Assembly: GCF_003732665.1 (NCBI RefSeq)
Contig: NZ_MOBP01000015.1
Location: 124,001-188,000, forward strand
Direction: 5' to 3'
Origin: Pseudomonas frederiksbergensis
GTDB taxonomy: Bacteria; Pseudomonadota; Gammaproteobacteria; Pseudomonadales; Pseudomonadaceae
DNA length: 64,000 nt
The first letter of the stretch is position 1, and every line of letters begins with the position of its first letter. The notes under the pieces were generated by a model that had not been told where the DNA came from, searched no databases, and saw only the letters and a list, made by a program, of their open reading frames with translations. Shown one piece after another: positions 25,463-34,203 of this stretch. Position numbers and translations under genes: made by a program.

Positions 25463-26296
25463 TCAAACGCGGGCCAACACCAGCCGAGGGGCGGGTTCGG
25501 GGCGGCGGGTCTGGTCGGAAAACATCAGGCTGGTGTCGATGTCGGCACCGTACAAATCGTTGAGGAACTGGCTGCTCAGGTCGGCGGCGAGGCCGTCGAA
25601 ATGAATCCGCCCCCCCTTGAGCGCCACGGCGCGGGGGCAATAGCGGGTGGCGTAATCGACTTGATGCAGGGTCACCACAACAGTCTTGCCGTCGCGGCGG
25701 TTGATGTCGGCAAGGATTTCCATGACCTTGCGCGCCGACTCAGGGTCGAGGGAGGCGATCGGCTCATCGGCCAGGATCACTTCGGCGCGCTGGGTCAGGG
25801 CGCGGGCAATCGCCACCCGTTGCTGCTGGCCGCCGGACAAGGTGGACGCGCGCTGGGCTGCCAGATCGACCAGGCCGACCCGTTCCAGGGACGCCAGGGC
25901 AAACTGCTTTTCCTCGGCATTGAACAGGCGGAAATTCCCGCGCCAGCGCGGCATGCGCCCCAGGCAACCGAGCAATACGTTGTCGAGCACGCTGAGGCGG
26001 TTGACCAGGTTGAACTGCTGGAAGATGTAACCGATATCCGCCCGCAAGCGCCGCACCTTGCCATTCAACCGCCCGGACGCCTGCACTTCCCGCCCCAGCA
26101 CCTTGACGCTGCCGCCGTTATTGCGATCGCAACAGGCCAGGCCTGCGAGATGACGCAACAAGGTGGATTTGCCGGAGCCGGAAGCGCCAATCAGCGCGAC
26201 CATCTCACCGGTGGCGATGGTGAGTTCGAGGTCGACCAGTGCGGTCTTGCGCGCAAAGGTCTTGTTCAGGTGCTCGACATGGATAGCTGTGTTCAT
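25463..26296 (-). CDS. phnC: Phosphonate ABC transporter ATPase
   Basis: This 277-residue ABC ATPase is the first gene of the phn operon. It has Walker A LIGASGSGKSTLLRHLAG, the PhnC-typical YIFQQFNLVNRLSVLDNVLLG, signature TLSGGQQQRVAIARAL and Walker B VILADEPIASLDPES. About 20 extra C-terminal residues beyond the core look disordered. The promoter region carries a Pho box and a palindrome. Confidence 0.96.
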   Translation of the reverse strand: MNTAIHVEHLNKTFARKTALVDLELTIATGEMVALIGASGSGKSTLLRHLAGLACCDRNNGGSVKVLGREVQASGRLNGKVRRLRADIGYIFQQFNLVNRLSVLDNVLLGCLGRMPRWRGNFRLFNAEEKQFALASLERVGLVDLAAQRASTLSGGQQQRVAIARALTQRAEVILADEPIASLDPESARKVMEILADINRRDGKTVVVTLHQVDYATRYCPRAVALKGGRIHFDGLAADLSSQFLNDLYGADIDTSLMFSDQTRRPEPAPRLVLARV

Positions 26297-26378
26297 GGGC
26301 TTCTCTGTCTGGTTGAACAGCCGTCCCTGGCCGCTGTGGAGTTCAACCGACTTTAGGCACGGGGCATGTCAGCCCTAT

Positions 26379-26392
26379 GACTTGTACAAGTC
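26379..26392. promoter_or_regulatory. Palindromic operator candidate upstream of phnC
   Basis: GACTTGTACAAGTC is a perfect 14-base palindrome 83 bases before the phnC start and just downstream of the Pho box. The ACTTGTACAAGT core is the kind of site used by HutC-type GntR regulators, so it is a candidate PhnF operator. The TTGT/ACAA half-sites recur inside phnF. Confidence 0.5.
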
Positions 26393-26405
26393 CCCGGAAT
26401 AACCA

Positions 26406-26427
26406 TTTGATGAAGGTTTGATGAAAG
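26406..26427 (-). promoter_or_regulatory. Pho box upstream of phnC
   Basis: Read on the minus strand this is CTTTCATCAAA directly followed by CCTTCATCAAA. It is an 11-base tandem repeat that matches the PhoB site (CTGTCAT-type heptamers each followed by four A/T-rich bases). It predicts phosphate-starvation induction of the phn operon through PhoB. Confidence 0.75.
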
Positions 26428-26453
26428 GTTGAGCCAAACGCCCCCCGAAAAAC

Positions 26454-26542
26454 TGTGGGAGCGGGCTTGCTCGCGAAGAGGGAGTGTCAGTCAACATCGA
26501 TGTCGCTGATCCACCGCTTTCGCGAGCAAGCCCGCTCCCACA
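26454..26542. repeat. REP pair (REPIN), family 1
   Basis: Inverted family-1 cores lie between the lipoprotein gene and the phnC promoter. Confidence 0.85.
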
Positions 26543-26582
26543 GGGGGGTTGGGGCGGTCAGTTGGATTTTTGGCAGGCACAA

Positions 26583-26608
26583 AAAAAGGCGACCCGAAGG
26601 TCGCCTTT
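26583..26608 (-). terminator. Intrinsic terminator after the lipoprotein gene
   Basis: On the minus strand the hairpin AAGGCGACC / GGTCGCCTT with a short TTCG-type loop is followed by a run of Ts. It would end transcription of the ccm-lipoprotein unit before the phn promoter. Confidence 0.8.
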
Positions 26609-26617
26609 GCGTTTGTG

Positions 26618-27022
26618 TCATTGCCCGAACTGCCGTCCCAACCCACCCGGCACGCCATGGATGTCGGTGTCTTCCCATGGCCCGTTCGGGCTGATCGAGC
26701 GGCTCCAGCCGTTGTCCCAGCGGTAGTAGGTGCGCTGGCGGTAGAAGGTGTTGGGTTGGTCGTCGAGGACGTAAACGCCCATCTTCGCATCCCAATGGCT
26801 GTTGCCCCCCGGTGGCGGGGCGAAGCTGGCGGAGGTGCGGGGCAGCGGTTTCGCGGGTTTGGCCGGGATGCTCGGTTTACTCGGCGACGGTGTCGGCGAG
26901 GGTGTCGGGCTGGGCTGCGACGGCGGGATCGGCGGCAACGTCTGCTGAGGGGGCCGTTGGACCGCACAAGCACTTAACCCCAGGACGAGACTGAGCAGGG
27001 TGATACGAGCGATGGCGGTCAT
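26618..27022 (-). CDS. Small proline-rich lipoprotein
   Basis: This 134-residue protein has a lipoprotein signal peptide; the lipobox is LSAC, with Cys19 as the modified residue. A Pro/Ser/Thr low-complexity stretch follows at 25-60 (repeats of PSPT), then a compact C-terminal part with aromatic residues (YYRWDNGWSRS, PNGPWED). The gene begins 13 bp after ccmI, so it is probably cotranscribed with the cytochrome c maturation genes. I do not recognise a function. Confidence 0.7.
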   Translation of the reverse strand: MTAIARITLLSLVLGLSACAVQRPPQQTLPPIPPSQPSPTPSPTPSPSKPSIPAKPAKPLPRTSASFAPPPGGNSHWDAKMGVYVLDDQPNTFYRQRTYYRWDNGWSRSISPNGPWEDTDIHGVPGGLGRQFGQ

Positions 27023-27035
27023 GGGGCGCTTCCTG

Positions 27036-28235
27036 TTATTTATCCGGGCTGTCGATGGTCACGTGCTGCTGCGCGGTGGTGCTGCTGGCCAGGGGCTGGC
27101 TGCGACCGATCCATTCGCCGGCTGTCGGTTGGCCGGCGCGGGAAATGCGCGCAACCAGTTGGACTTCAGGGAAGTTCGACAGTTTCAACTGCGGCATCAT
27201 CGCGTCGGCATCGCCCAGTTCGACGGTAACCGGCAAGTCAGCCACGGTCAGGCGCTTGGCGGCCAAGGGCGCCGGTGGGCCGGAGGTGGCGCGGGCGAAG
27301 ATGAACACGCTGTCGCCCGGTTGCACCTTGGCTTTCAAGTCTGGCGACAGGTCCACACGAACCTTGAGCAACGCGCCTTTGGTGACCGGTGCCTGGGCCA
27401 CTTTGCCGCCGCTGGCTTCGAGTTTCTCGGTGGCCCGGGCGATCCCGCCTTGCAGCGCGCCACGGGAATTGTCGTCCGGCGGCAGTTGCGCCAGCAGGCG
27501 ATTCCAGTAGTCGATGGCATCCTGATAACGCTGGGCTTCGAACGCGGCAATGCCGAGCAAGCCGAGGCTGGTGACTTCCTTCGGATCGGCTTTCAATGCT
27601 TCGTCGGTCAGGGCCTGGATCTTGTCCGACCATTTCTTGCCATCGGCGAAATATTGGGCCTGGGCCCATTGGCCGAGCAATTCCGGCTGACGACCGGCGA
27701 GGTTGACGGTGCGTTCGAAAATCTTCGCCGCGTCCGCCGGACGATCCTGAGCCATGTAGGTGCGACCGAGGAAGTACAGGCCTTCCGCCGAATCCGGCTG
27801 GGCAGCCACTGCACGCTCCAGGCGACGGGTCATTTCTTCCATCGACTGCGGCGCCTGGGAGAATTCCCGGGTCAGTTCGACCTTGTCGCTGGCGCCGAAA
27901 TGCAGATACAGGCCAAGGCCTAGCACCGGCACCAGGATCGCTGCCAGCAACGGCAACAGCTTGCCCAGGCTCGATACCCGTGGCGCCGCGACGCCTTCGG
28001 TGTCGGCCAGCAACTCACGGGCCGCTTCGGCGCGGCCGGTGTCCATTTGCGCGGTGTTGAGCACGCCCTCTTCCTGCTGAGTCTGCAACTCAGCCACGCG
28101 CTCTTGATACAGCGCGACGTTCAGGGCAGTACGATCCTCTTCGAGTTGGGCGCGACGGCCACGCAAAACGGGGATCAACAGAAAACTCAGGGCAACCAGA
28201 AGTAGCAGACCTGCAGCGAGCCAGAAATCAATCAT
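27036..28235 (-). CDS. ccmI: Cytochrome c maturation protein CcmI
   Basis: This 399-residue inner membrane chaperone holds apocytochrome c for heme ligation. The N-terminal part has two membrane helices (residues 1-22 and about 96-116) flanking a coiled-coil loop (RAQLEEDRTALNVALYQERVAELQ). TPR-like repeats follow at about 130-270 (SAEGLYFLGRTYMAQDRPADAAKIFERTV and similar), then a C-terminal beta-rich domain. It overlaps ccmH by 4 bases and ends the ccm set. Confidence 0.94.
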   Translation of the reverse strand: MIDFWLAAGLLLLVALSFLLIPVLRGRRAQLEEDRTALNVALYQERVAELQTQQEEGVLNTAQMDTGRAEAARELLADTEGVAAPRVSSLGKLLPLLAAILVPVLGLGLYLHFGASDKVELTREFSQAPQSMEEMTRRLERAVAAQPDSAEGLYFLGRTYMAQDRPADAAKIFERTVNLAGRQPELLGQWAQAQYFADGKKWSDKIQALTDEALKADPKEVTSLGLLGIAAFEAQRYQDAIDYWNRLLAQLPPDDNSRGALQGGIARATEKLEASGGKVAQAPVTKGALLKVRVDLSPDLKAKVQPGDSVFIFARATSGPPAPLAAKRLTVADLPVTVELGDADAMMPQLKLSNFPEVQLVARISRAGQPTAGEWIGRSQPLASSTTAQQHVTIDSPDK

Positions 28236-28702
28236 TCTTGGTTTTTATCCAACAGGTGGTCGAGGCGCTCACGCTCCTCGGCAGAAAGCGTGTCCGGGGT
28301 GTCAGCGCGTTGCACGCGACGACGGCGGACGATCACGGCGATCACCACGAAGCCGCCCAGCAGCAGGCCGGCAGGGCCGAACCAGAGCAAAGCGGTCTTG
28401 GCGTTCAGAGCGGGTTTGTAGCGGACGAAATCACCGTAGCGATCAACCATGAAGTCGATGATCTGCTGGTTGTCCTTGCCCTCGCCGAGCATGCGGAAAA
28501 TCTCTTTGCGCAGGTCGGCGGCAATCGGTGCGTTGGAATCGGCAATGTCCTGATTCTGGCACTTGGGGCAACGCAGCTCCTTGGTCAGCTCGCGGAAACG
28601 CTCACGGTCGCCTTCTTTGGCGAACTCGTAAGTGTCGATGGCCGCGTGGGCCACGCCGGCCATGCTCAAACCCAATACAGCGGCGGCGATCCAGCGCTTC
28701 AT
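28232..28702 (-). CDS. ccmH: Cytochrome c maturation thioreductase CcmH
   Basis: This 156-residue membrane-anchored thiol-disulfide protein reduces the apocytochrome CXXCH motif. It has an N-terminal signal peptide (ending AGVAHA), the family motif LRCPKCQNQDIADSNAP with the redox LRCxxC, and a C-terminal membrane helix (LLWFGPAGLLLGGFVVIAVIV). It overlaps ccmG and ccmI by four bases each. Confidence 0.95.
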   Translation of the reverse strand: MKRWIAAAVLGLSMAGVAHAAIDTYEFAKEGDRERFRELTKELRCPKCQNQDIADSNAPIAADLRKEIFRMLGEGKDNQQIIDFMVDRYGDFVRYKPALNAKTALLWFGPAGLLLGGFVVIAVIVRRRRVQRADTPDTLSAEERERLDHLLDKNQE

Positions 28703-29235
28703 GGTTTGGCCTCATCGACCAGCGCCTGATACTTGGCCGCCAGTTTTTCGCGCCAGACCTGTTCGTCGATTACGCCGACGTACTTGTCGCGGATGATGCC
28801 CTTGGCGTCGATAAAGAAGGTTTCCGGGGCGCCGTACACACCGAGGTTCAGACCCAGGGTGCCCTGGTCGTCGCGAATGTCCAGTTGGTACGGGTTGTGG
28901 AATTCCACCAGCCACTTCAAGGCGTCGGCGTTAACGTCCTTGTAGTTGATGCCGTAGATCACCACGCCCTGCTGGGCCAGTTTGTTCAGCACCGGGTGCT
29001 CGACCCGGCAGGAAATGCACCAGGTGCCCCAGACGTTGACCAGCGCCGGTTTGCCGAGTATGTCAGCCTTGGTCAGGGTCTTGTCGCCCTGCACCGCTGG
29101 CAGGGAAAACTCCGGGAACGGCTTGTTGATCATGGCCGAGGGCAACTCGGCCGGGTCCAGGTACAGCCCGCGATAAAGGAAAACAGCCACCACCAGAAAA
29201 ATCGCCAGTGGCAGCAGCATCAACCAACGTCTCAT
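28699..29235 (-). CDS. ccmG: Thiol:disulfide oxidoreductase CcmG (DsbE)
   Basis: This 178-residue periplasmic thioredoxin-like protein is anchored by an N-terminal helix (LMLLPLAIFLVVAVFLYRGL). The active site is WGTWCISCRVEHP, a WCxxC motif, and the CcmG signature GVYGAPETFFID follows. It reduces CcmH or apocytochrome c. Its stop overlaps the ccmH start, and its start overlaps the ccmF stop by four bases. Confidence 0.95.
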   Translation of the reverse strand: MRRWLMLLPLAIFLVVAVFLYRGLYLDPAELPSAMINKPFPEFSLPAVQGDKTLTKADILGKPALVNVWGTWCISCRVEHPVLNKLAQQGVVIYGINYKDVNADALKWLVEFHNPYQLDIRDDQGTLGLNLGVYGAPETFFIDAKGIIRDKYVGVIDEQVWREKLAAKYQALVDEAKP

Positions 29236-31220
29236 GCAGTGGCTCCTGTCATGCCCAGTGCTTCACGCACGCGGCTTTTCACCTTGACCCGATAACGCCG
29301 ATCCAGCGCCGCCAGCACCCCGCCGAAACCTGTGAGCAAACCACCGAACCAGATCCAGCGCACGAACGGTTTGACGTGCACACGCACGGCCCAGGCGCCA
29401 TCGCCCAACGGTTCGCCGAGGGCGACGTAGAGGTCACGGGTGAAACCGGCGTCGATCCCGGCTTCGGTCATCACCGAGTTCTGCACGGTATAGAGGCGTT
29501 TTTCCGGGTGCAGCACGCTGACTTCCTTGCCGTCGCGGATCACGCGGATGGTGCCCTTGTCGGAGGTGAAGTTCGGTCCTTCGAAATGCTTGGCGCCTTC
29601 AAAAATGAAGTGGTAACCGGCCAGGTCCATGGACTCGCCCGGCGCCAGGCGCAAATCACGTTCGGCACTGTTCTGGCTCGACAGCACGACACCGAGGGCG
29701 CACACGGCGATGCCGAGGTGAGCAACCTGCATACCCCAATAGCTGCGGGTCAGGGTAGGCAAGCCTTTGATCAAACCTTTGTGGCGGGTCTTGTCGAGGA
29801 TGTCGCGCACGCCGGCCAGCAATACCCACGCGGCGAGCATGAATGTCGCGATCACCGCCCAGTTGAAATCACCGTAGGCAACGCCAGCCACCACGGCCAG
29901 CGCAGCGCTGCCGAGCAAGACCGGGGTCAACATGCCCACCAGCCATTTGACCGGGGTGTCTTTCCAGCGCACCAGCATGCCGACCGCCATCACCACCATC
30001 AGCAGTGCCATCAACGGAATGAACAGCGCGTTGAAGTACGGCGGGCCGACCGACAGCTTGGCGCCGGTCATCGCATCGAGGATCAGCGGATACAAGGTGC
30101 CCAGCAGAATCATCGACGCCGCCACCACCAGCACCAGGTTGTTGCCCAGCAACAGGGTTTCCCGGGACCAGAGGTTGAAGCCGACATGACTCTTCACCAC
30201 TGGCGCGCGCAGGGCGAACAGCGTCAGCGAACCGCCGACCACAAACAGCAGGAAAATCAGGATGAACACGCCCCGCTCAGGGTCGGAGGCAAACGCGTGC
30301 ACCGAAGTCAGCACGCCGGAACGCACCAGGAAGGTCCCGAGCAGGCTCAACGAAAACGCGGCGATGGCCAGCAACACGGTCCAGCTCTTGAACACGCCAC
30401 GTTTTTCCGTGACCGCCAGGGAGTGAATCAGCGCTGTGCCGACCAGCCATGGCATGAAGGATGCGTTTTCCACCGGGTCCCAGAACCACCAGCCGCCCCA
30501 GCCGAGTTCGTAGTAAGCCCACCACGAGCCCAGGGTGATGCCGATACCGAGGAAGGCCCAGGCGACGATGGTCCAAGGACGGGACCAGCGCGCCCACGCC
30601 GCATCAAGACGACCGCCCAGCAAAGCGGCGATGGCGAAGGCGAAAGCCACGGAGAAACCGACATAACCCATGTACAGCATCGGCGGATGCACGATCAGGC
30701 CGATGTCTTGGAGCAATGGATTGAGGTCACGACCGTCCGCTGGAATCTGCGGCAGGATCCGCGCAAACGGGTTGGACGTGAGGATCAGGAACAGCAGGAA
30801 ACCGGTGCTGATCATGCCCATCACCGCCAGGACGCGGGCGAGCATGACTTGCGGCAACTGCCGGGAGAACACCGACACCGCGAAGGTCCAGCCGCCGAGG
30901 ATCAAGGCCCACAGCAGCAACGACCCTTCGTGGGCGCCCCACACCGCGCTGAACTTGTAGTACCACGGCAACGCGCTGTTGGAGTTGCTGGCCACATAGG
31001 CGACGGAGAAATCGTCGGTCATGAAGGCGTAGGTCAGGCAACCGAAGGCGAACACCAGGAAAGCGAACTGCCCCCAGGCGGCGGGTTGAGCCAGGCTCAT
31101 CCACAAGCGGTCGCCACGCCAGGCACCGAGCAACGGCACGATGGCCTGGACCAGCGCGAAACACAGCGCCAGGATCATGGCCAATTGGCCCAGCTCCGGG
31201 ATAAACAGTGCAGAGGTCAT
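29232..31220 (-). CDS. ccmF: Heme lyase subunit CcmF
   Basis: This 662-residue polytopic membrane protein has about 15 helices and attaches heme to apocytochrome c. The WWD domain is GGWWFWDPVENASFMPWL; conserved His residues flank it (KFSAVWGAHEGSLLLW). The periplasmic loop near the C terminus (LAPGESMDLAGYHFIFEG) is typical. It lies between ccmE and ccmG with minimal spacing. Confidence 0.97.
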   Translation of the reverse strand: MTSALFIPELGQLAMILALCFALVQAIVPLLGAWRGDRLWMSLAQPAAWGQFAFLVFAFGCLTYAFMTDDFSVAYVASNSNSALPWYYKFSAVWGAHEGSLLLWALILGGWTFAVSVFSRQLPQVMLARVLAVMGMISTGFLLFLILTSNPFARILPQIPADGRDLNPLLQDIGLIVHPPMLYMGYVGFSVAFAFAIAALLGGRLDAAWARWSRPWTIVAWAFLGIGITLGSWWAYYELGWGGWWFWDPVENASFMPWLVGTALIHSLAVTEKRGVFKSWTVLLAIAAFSLSLLGTFLVRSGVLTSVHAFASDPERGVFILIFLLFVVGGSLTLFALRAPVVKSHVGFNLWSRETLLLGNNLVLVVAASMILLGTLYPLILDAMTGAKLSVGPPYFNALFIPLMALLMVVMAVGMLVRWKDTPVKWLVGMLTPVLLGSAALAVVAGVAYGDFNWAVIATFMLAAWVLLAGVRDILDKTRHKGLIKGLPTLTRSYWGMQVAHLGIAVCALGVVLSSQNSAERDLRLAPGESMDLAGYHFIFEGAKHFEGPNFTSDKGTIRVIRDGKEVSVLHPEKRLYTVQNSVMTEAGIDAGFTRDLYVALGEPLGDGAWAVRVHVKPFVRWIWFGGLLTGFGGVLAALDRRYRVKVKSRVREALGMTGATA

Positions 31221-31223
31221 CGA

Positions 31224-31679
31224 TCAACCCTCCTTGGCTTGAGTAGGCGCCGACTGACCGCTGTCTTTCAGGGCCTTGGTCACTTCGGGCGGCATGTATT
31301 TTTCGTCGTGTTTGGCCAGCACTTCGTCGGCCACCACCACGCCGTCGGCGTTGAGTTTGCCCAGGGCCACAATGCCCTGCCCTTCGCGGAACAGGTCCGG
31401 GAGGATGCCGCGATAGCTGATGGTCACGGATTTGTTGAAGTCGGTAACGATGAATTTCACGTCCAGGGAATCCCCGGAACGTTGCAGCGAACCCTTCTCG
31501 ACCATGCCGCCGGCGCGGATGCGCGTGTCTTGCGGGGCTTCGCCGTTGGCGATCTGGGTCGGCGTGTAAAACAGATTGATGTTCTGCTGCAGGGCACTCA
31601 GGGCCAGGCCGACGGCGGCGCCGACCCCGATCAGGATCGCGAAAATGATGATTAGACGCTTTTTGCGCAGCGGATTCAC
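31224..31679 (-). CDS. ccmE: Periplasmic heme chaperone CcmE
   Basis: This 151-residue protein has an N-terminal membrane anchor (KRLIIIFAILIGVGAAVGLALS) and an OB fold. The covalent heme-binding His is in LAKHDEKYMPPE near the C terminus. The start is GTG (VNPLRKKR), which overlaps the ccmD stop by four bases (GTGA). The longer open frame upstream is the ccmD region in another frame. Confidence 0.94.
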   Translation of the reverse strand: MNPLRKKRLIIIFAILIGVGAAVGLALSALQQNINLFYTPTQIANGEAPQDTRIRAGGMVEKGSLQRSGDSLDVKFIVTDFNKSVTISYRGILPDLFREGQGIVALGKLNADGVVVADEVLAKHDEKYMPPEVTKALKDSGQSAPTQAKEG

Positions 31680-31852
31680 TTGCCGTTCTCCCGGCGCAAA
31701 CGACGCGCCTCTTGTTGCAGATACCGCTTGCGGGCCAGGATCGGCGCCGCCACGTTCAGGACCAGCACCGCCAGGCAAATGCCATAGGCCGACCAGACAT
31801 ACAGGGCATGATGGCCCATGGCGAGGAAATCGCCGAATGAAGCAAAACTCAT
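31676..31852 (-). CDS. ccmD: Heme exporter protein CcmD
   Basis: This 58-residue single-pass membrane protein helps release holo-CcmE from CcmC. It has MSFASFGDFLAMGHHALYVW, then a hydrophobic helix (AYGICLAVLVLNVAAPI) and a basic C-terminal tail (RKRYLQQEARRLRREN), exactly the CcmD pattern. Start and stop overlap ccmC and ccmE by four bases each. Confidence 0.93.
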   Translation of the reverse strand: MSFASFGDFLAMGHHALYVWSAYGICLAVLVLNVAAPILARKRYLQQEARRLRRENGK

Positions 31853-32604
31853 CGAGCGGCCTCCAGACTGTTCTGCACTTCGGCCTTGACCCAACTGGCC
31901 CGGGCTTCGCGCTTGAGCACTTCCAGACGCATGCGCAGCAACAGCACCGCGCCAAAGAAACAGTAGAAACCCAGCACCGTCAGCAGCAGCGGCAGCCACA
32001 TCTCGGCGGGCATCGCCGGTTTTTTGGTGAGGGTGAAGGTCGCGCCCTGGTGCAGGGTGTTCCACCACTCCACCGAGTATTTGATGATCGGGATATTGAT
32101 CACGCCGACAATCGCCAACACCGCGCAGGCCTTGGCCGCGCTGTCACGATTGCTGATGGCGTTGCCCAGCGCAATGAGACCGAAGTACAGGAACAGCAGA
32201 ATAAGCATAGACGTCAGTCGCGCATCCCAGACCCACCACGAGCCCCAGGTCGGTTTGCCCCAGATCGCCCCGGTGACCAGCGCCACGGCGGTCATCCAGG
32301 CCCCGATCGGTGCCGCGCATTGCAGGGCGACATCGGCCAGTTTCATCTTCCACACCAGCCCGACCACGCCGCACACCGCCAGCATCACGTAACAGGACTG
32401 CGCCAGCATGGCGGCGGGAACGTGGATATAGATGATGCGAAAGCTGTTGCCTTGCTGGTAGTCCGGTGGCGCGAAAGCCAGGCCCCAGACCACGCCGACG
32501 CTGATCAGCAGCAACGCCGCGACGCTCAGCCACGGCAGCAGTTTGCCACTGATGCCGTAAAACCATTTGGGTGAGCCGAGCTTATGAAACCAGGTCCAGT
32601 TCAT
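31849..32604 (-). CDS. ccmC: Heme exporter/transfer protein CcmC
   Basis: This 251-residue membrane protein with six helices attaches heme to CcmE. It has the WWD motif PTWGSWWVWDARLTSML and the flanking histidines (YIHVPAA, VEWWNTLHQGA). The start was placed at MNWTWFHKLGSPKWF, the family N terminus; an in-frame ATG 15 bases upstream also exists. Confidence 0.94.
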   Translation of the reverse strand: MNWTWFHKLGSPKWFYGISGKLLPWLSVAALLLISVGVVWGLAFAPPDYQQGNSFRIIYIHVPAAMLAQSCYVMLAVCGVVGLVWKMKLADVALQCAAPIGAWMTAVALVTGAIWGKPTWGSWWVWDARLTSMLILLFLYFGLIALGNAISNRDSAAKACAVLAIVGVINIPIIKYSVEWWNTLHQGATFTLTKKPAMPAEMWLPLLLTVLGFYCFFGAVLLLRMRLEVLKREARASWVKAEVQNSLEAAR

Positions 32605-32679
32605 TACTGTTTCCATCACGGTTGCTCTTCGCTATGAAGAGCCAAGGGTCTTTACTGGTTAAAATTTAACCAGACCTCA

Positions 32680-33348
32680 TTATTCGCCGACGCTGATCTT
32701 CAGGCCAGCAGCTATTGCAAAGGGTGTCAGGGTTATCGCCAGGGCGGTCAGGCTACCAAGCCACAAGAGATAACCGGTCGCCGGCATGCCCTGCAACGCC
32801 GCCTGCAAGGCGCCGCTGCCGAGAATCAACACCGGGATGTACAGCGGCAGAATCAGCAGCGCCAGCAACAGGCCACCGCGCTTCAATCCGACCGTCAGGG
32901 CCGCGCCCACCGCACCGAGCAGGCTCAGCACCGGTGTACCCAGCAACAAAGAAAGCAGCAACACCGGCAGACAGGCGGCAGGCAAACCGAGCATCAACGC
33001 CAGCAATGGAGCGAGCAAAACCAGTGCCAGGCCAGAGAAGGCCCAGTGTGCCAGTACCTTGGCCAAAACCAGAAGAGCCAGGGGGTGCGGCGAAAGGACC
33101 CACTGTTCCAGCGATCCATCTTCGAAATCACTGCGGAAGAGCCCGTCCAGCGAGAGCAAAACCGATAAAAGGGCCGCCACCCAGACCAGTCCCGGAGACA
33201 AGGTTTGCAACAATTGAGACTCGGGTCCGACCGCCAACGGGAACAGTGACACCACGATGGCGAAGAATACCAGCGGATTGGCCAGTTCCGCCGGACGACG
33301 GAACAGCAAGCGAGCTTCACGGGCGACCAGCAGGCCGAACACACTCAT
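32680..33348 (-). CDS. ccmB: Heme exporter permease CcmB
   Basis: This 222-residue inner membrane protein with six helices forms an ABC complex with CcmA and CcmC. The N-terminal LVAREARLLFRRPAELANPLVFF and SLDGLFRSDFEDGSLEQW are characteristic CcmB segments. It overlaps ccmA by four bases. A 75-base gap precedes ccmC. Confidence 0.95.
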   Translation of the reverse strand: MSVFGLLVAREARLLFRRPAELANPLVFFAIVVSLFPLAVGPESQLLQTLSPGLVWVAALLSVLLSLDGLFRSDFEDGSLEQWVLSPHPLALLVLAKVLAHWAFSGLALVLLAPLLALMLGLPAACLPVLLLSLLLGTPVLSLLGAVGAALTVGLKRGGLLLALLILPLYIPVLILGSGALQAALQGMPATGYLLWLGSLTALAITLTPFAIAAGLKISVGE

Positions 33349-33980
33349 ACGGCCCAGTTCCCAAGATCAATGTCGCGATAGCCGGCCGGCATGCGAGTCA
33401 GCGTGTGGTGGGTGGTCAGAATCACCATGCCGCCCCGCTCGCAATGGCCGGCCAGGTGTTCTTCGAGTTGCGCCACGCCCTGTTTATCGAGGGCGGTGAA
33501 GGGTTCGTCGAGGATCCACAGCGGCGGGCTGTCCAGATACAAGCGCGCCAGGGCCACACGGCGTTGCTGGCCGGCGGACAAGGTGTGACAGGGAACATCC
33601 TCAAACCCGCGCAGCCCGACTGCCGCCAGTGCCTGCCAGATCGCCTCGTGGCTTGCCGGTTGGTGCAAGGCGCAGAGCCAGCTGAGGTTTTCTTCCGGGG
33701 TCAGCAAATCCTTGATCCCGGCGGCATGGCCGATCCACAACAGGTTGCGCGCCAATTCGCTGCGTTGTTCGTTCAGCGGCTGGCCGTTGAGCAGCACTTG
33801 ACCGGCGGTCGGCTGCATCAACCCGGACAGCAAGCGCAATAAACTGGTCTTGCCGCTGCCGTTGGGGCCGCTGATCTGCACCATTTCGCCACTGGACAGT
33901 CTCAATTCGAGATTTTCGAAGAGCAGCCGAAGGTCTCGCTCACAGGCGAGGTCGACGGTTTGCAGGAGTGGACTGTTCAA
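33345..33980 (-). CDS. ccmA: Cytochrome c biogenesis ATP-binding protein CcmA
   Basis: This 211-residue ABC ATPase drives release of holo-CcmE. It has Walker A ISGPNGSGKTSLLRLLSG, signature TLSAGQQRRVALARL and Walker B LWILDEPFTALD. It is the first gene of the ccmABCDEFGHI operon; the promoter is expected in 33981-34203, the divergent region shared with the FliK-like gene. Confidence 0.95.
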   Translation of the reverse strand: MNSPLLQTVDLACERDLRLLFENLELRLSSGEMVQISGPNGSGKTSLLRLLSGLMQPTAGQVLLNGQPLNEQRSELARNLLWIGHAAGIKDLLTPEENLSWLCALHQPASHEAIWQALAAVGLRGFEDVPCHTLSAGQQRRVALARLYLDSPPLWILDEPFTALDKQGVAQLEEHLAGHCERGGMVILTTHHTLTRMPAGYRDIDLGNWAV

Positions 33981-34203
33981 GAGATCACGGGCCTTTTCGT
34001 TTCACATCGGCGTTTCAAATCGGCGGTTCAAGTCAGCAGTGGCGCGGCCGCTAAAGAGGTGCAGCATAGATGCATTGGCGGCCGGTTTTAGAGAGCTGGA
34101 TCAAAACAATTGCAATGTTTTCTCCGCTCCCTGAAAGACGGGCGGCATTATACATGCCATGCCTTACTCTAAAGAGCGCATTTTCCAAAGGTTGTGACCG
34201 CGT

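Noticed and set aside
29208..31655. Long open frame on the + strand (815 codons) opposite ccmF/ccmE
   Set aside because: It is antisense to well-supported ccm genes, is rich in His/Gln/Arg as GC-rich reverse frames are, and has no domain or ribosome site.
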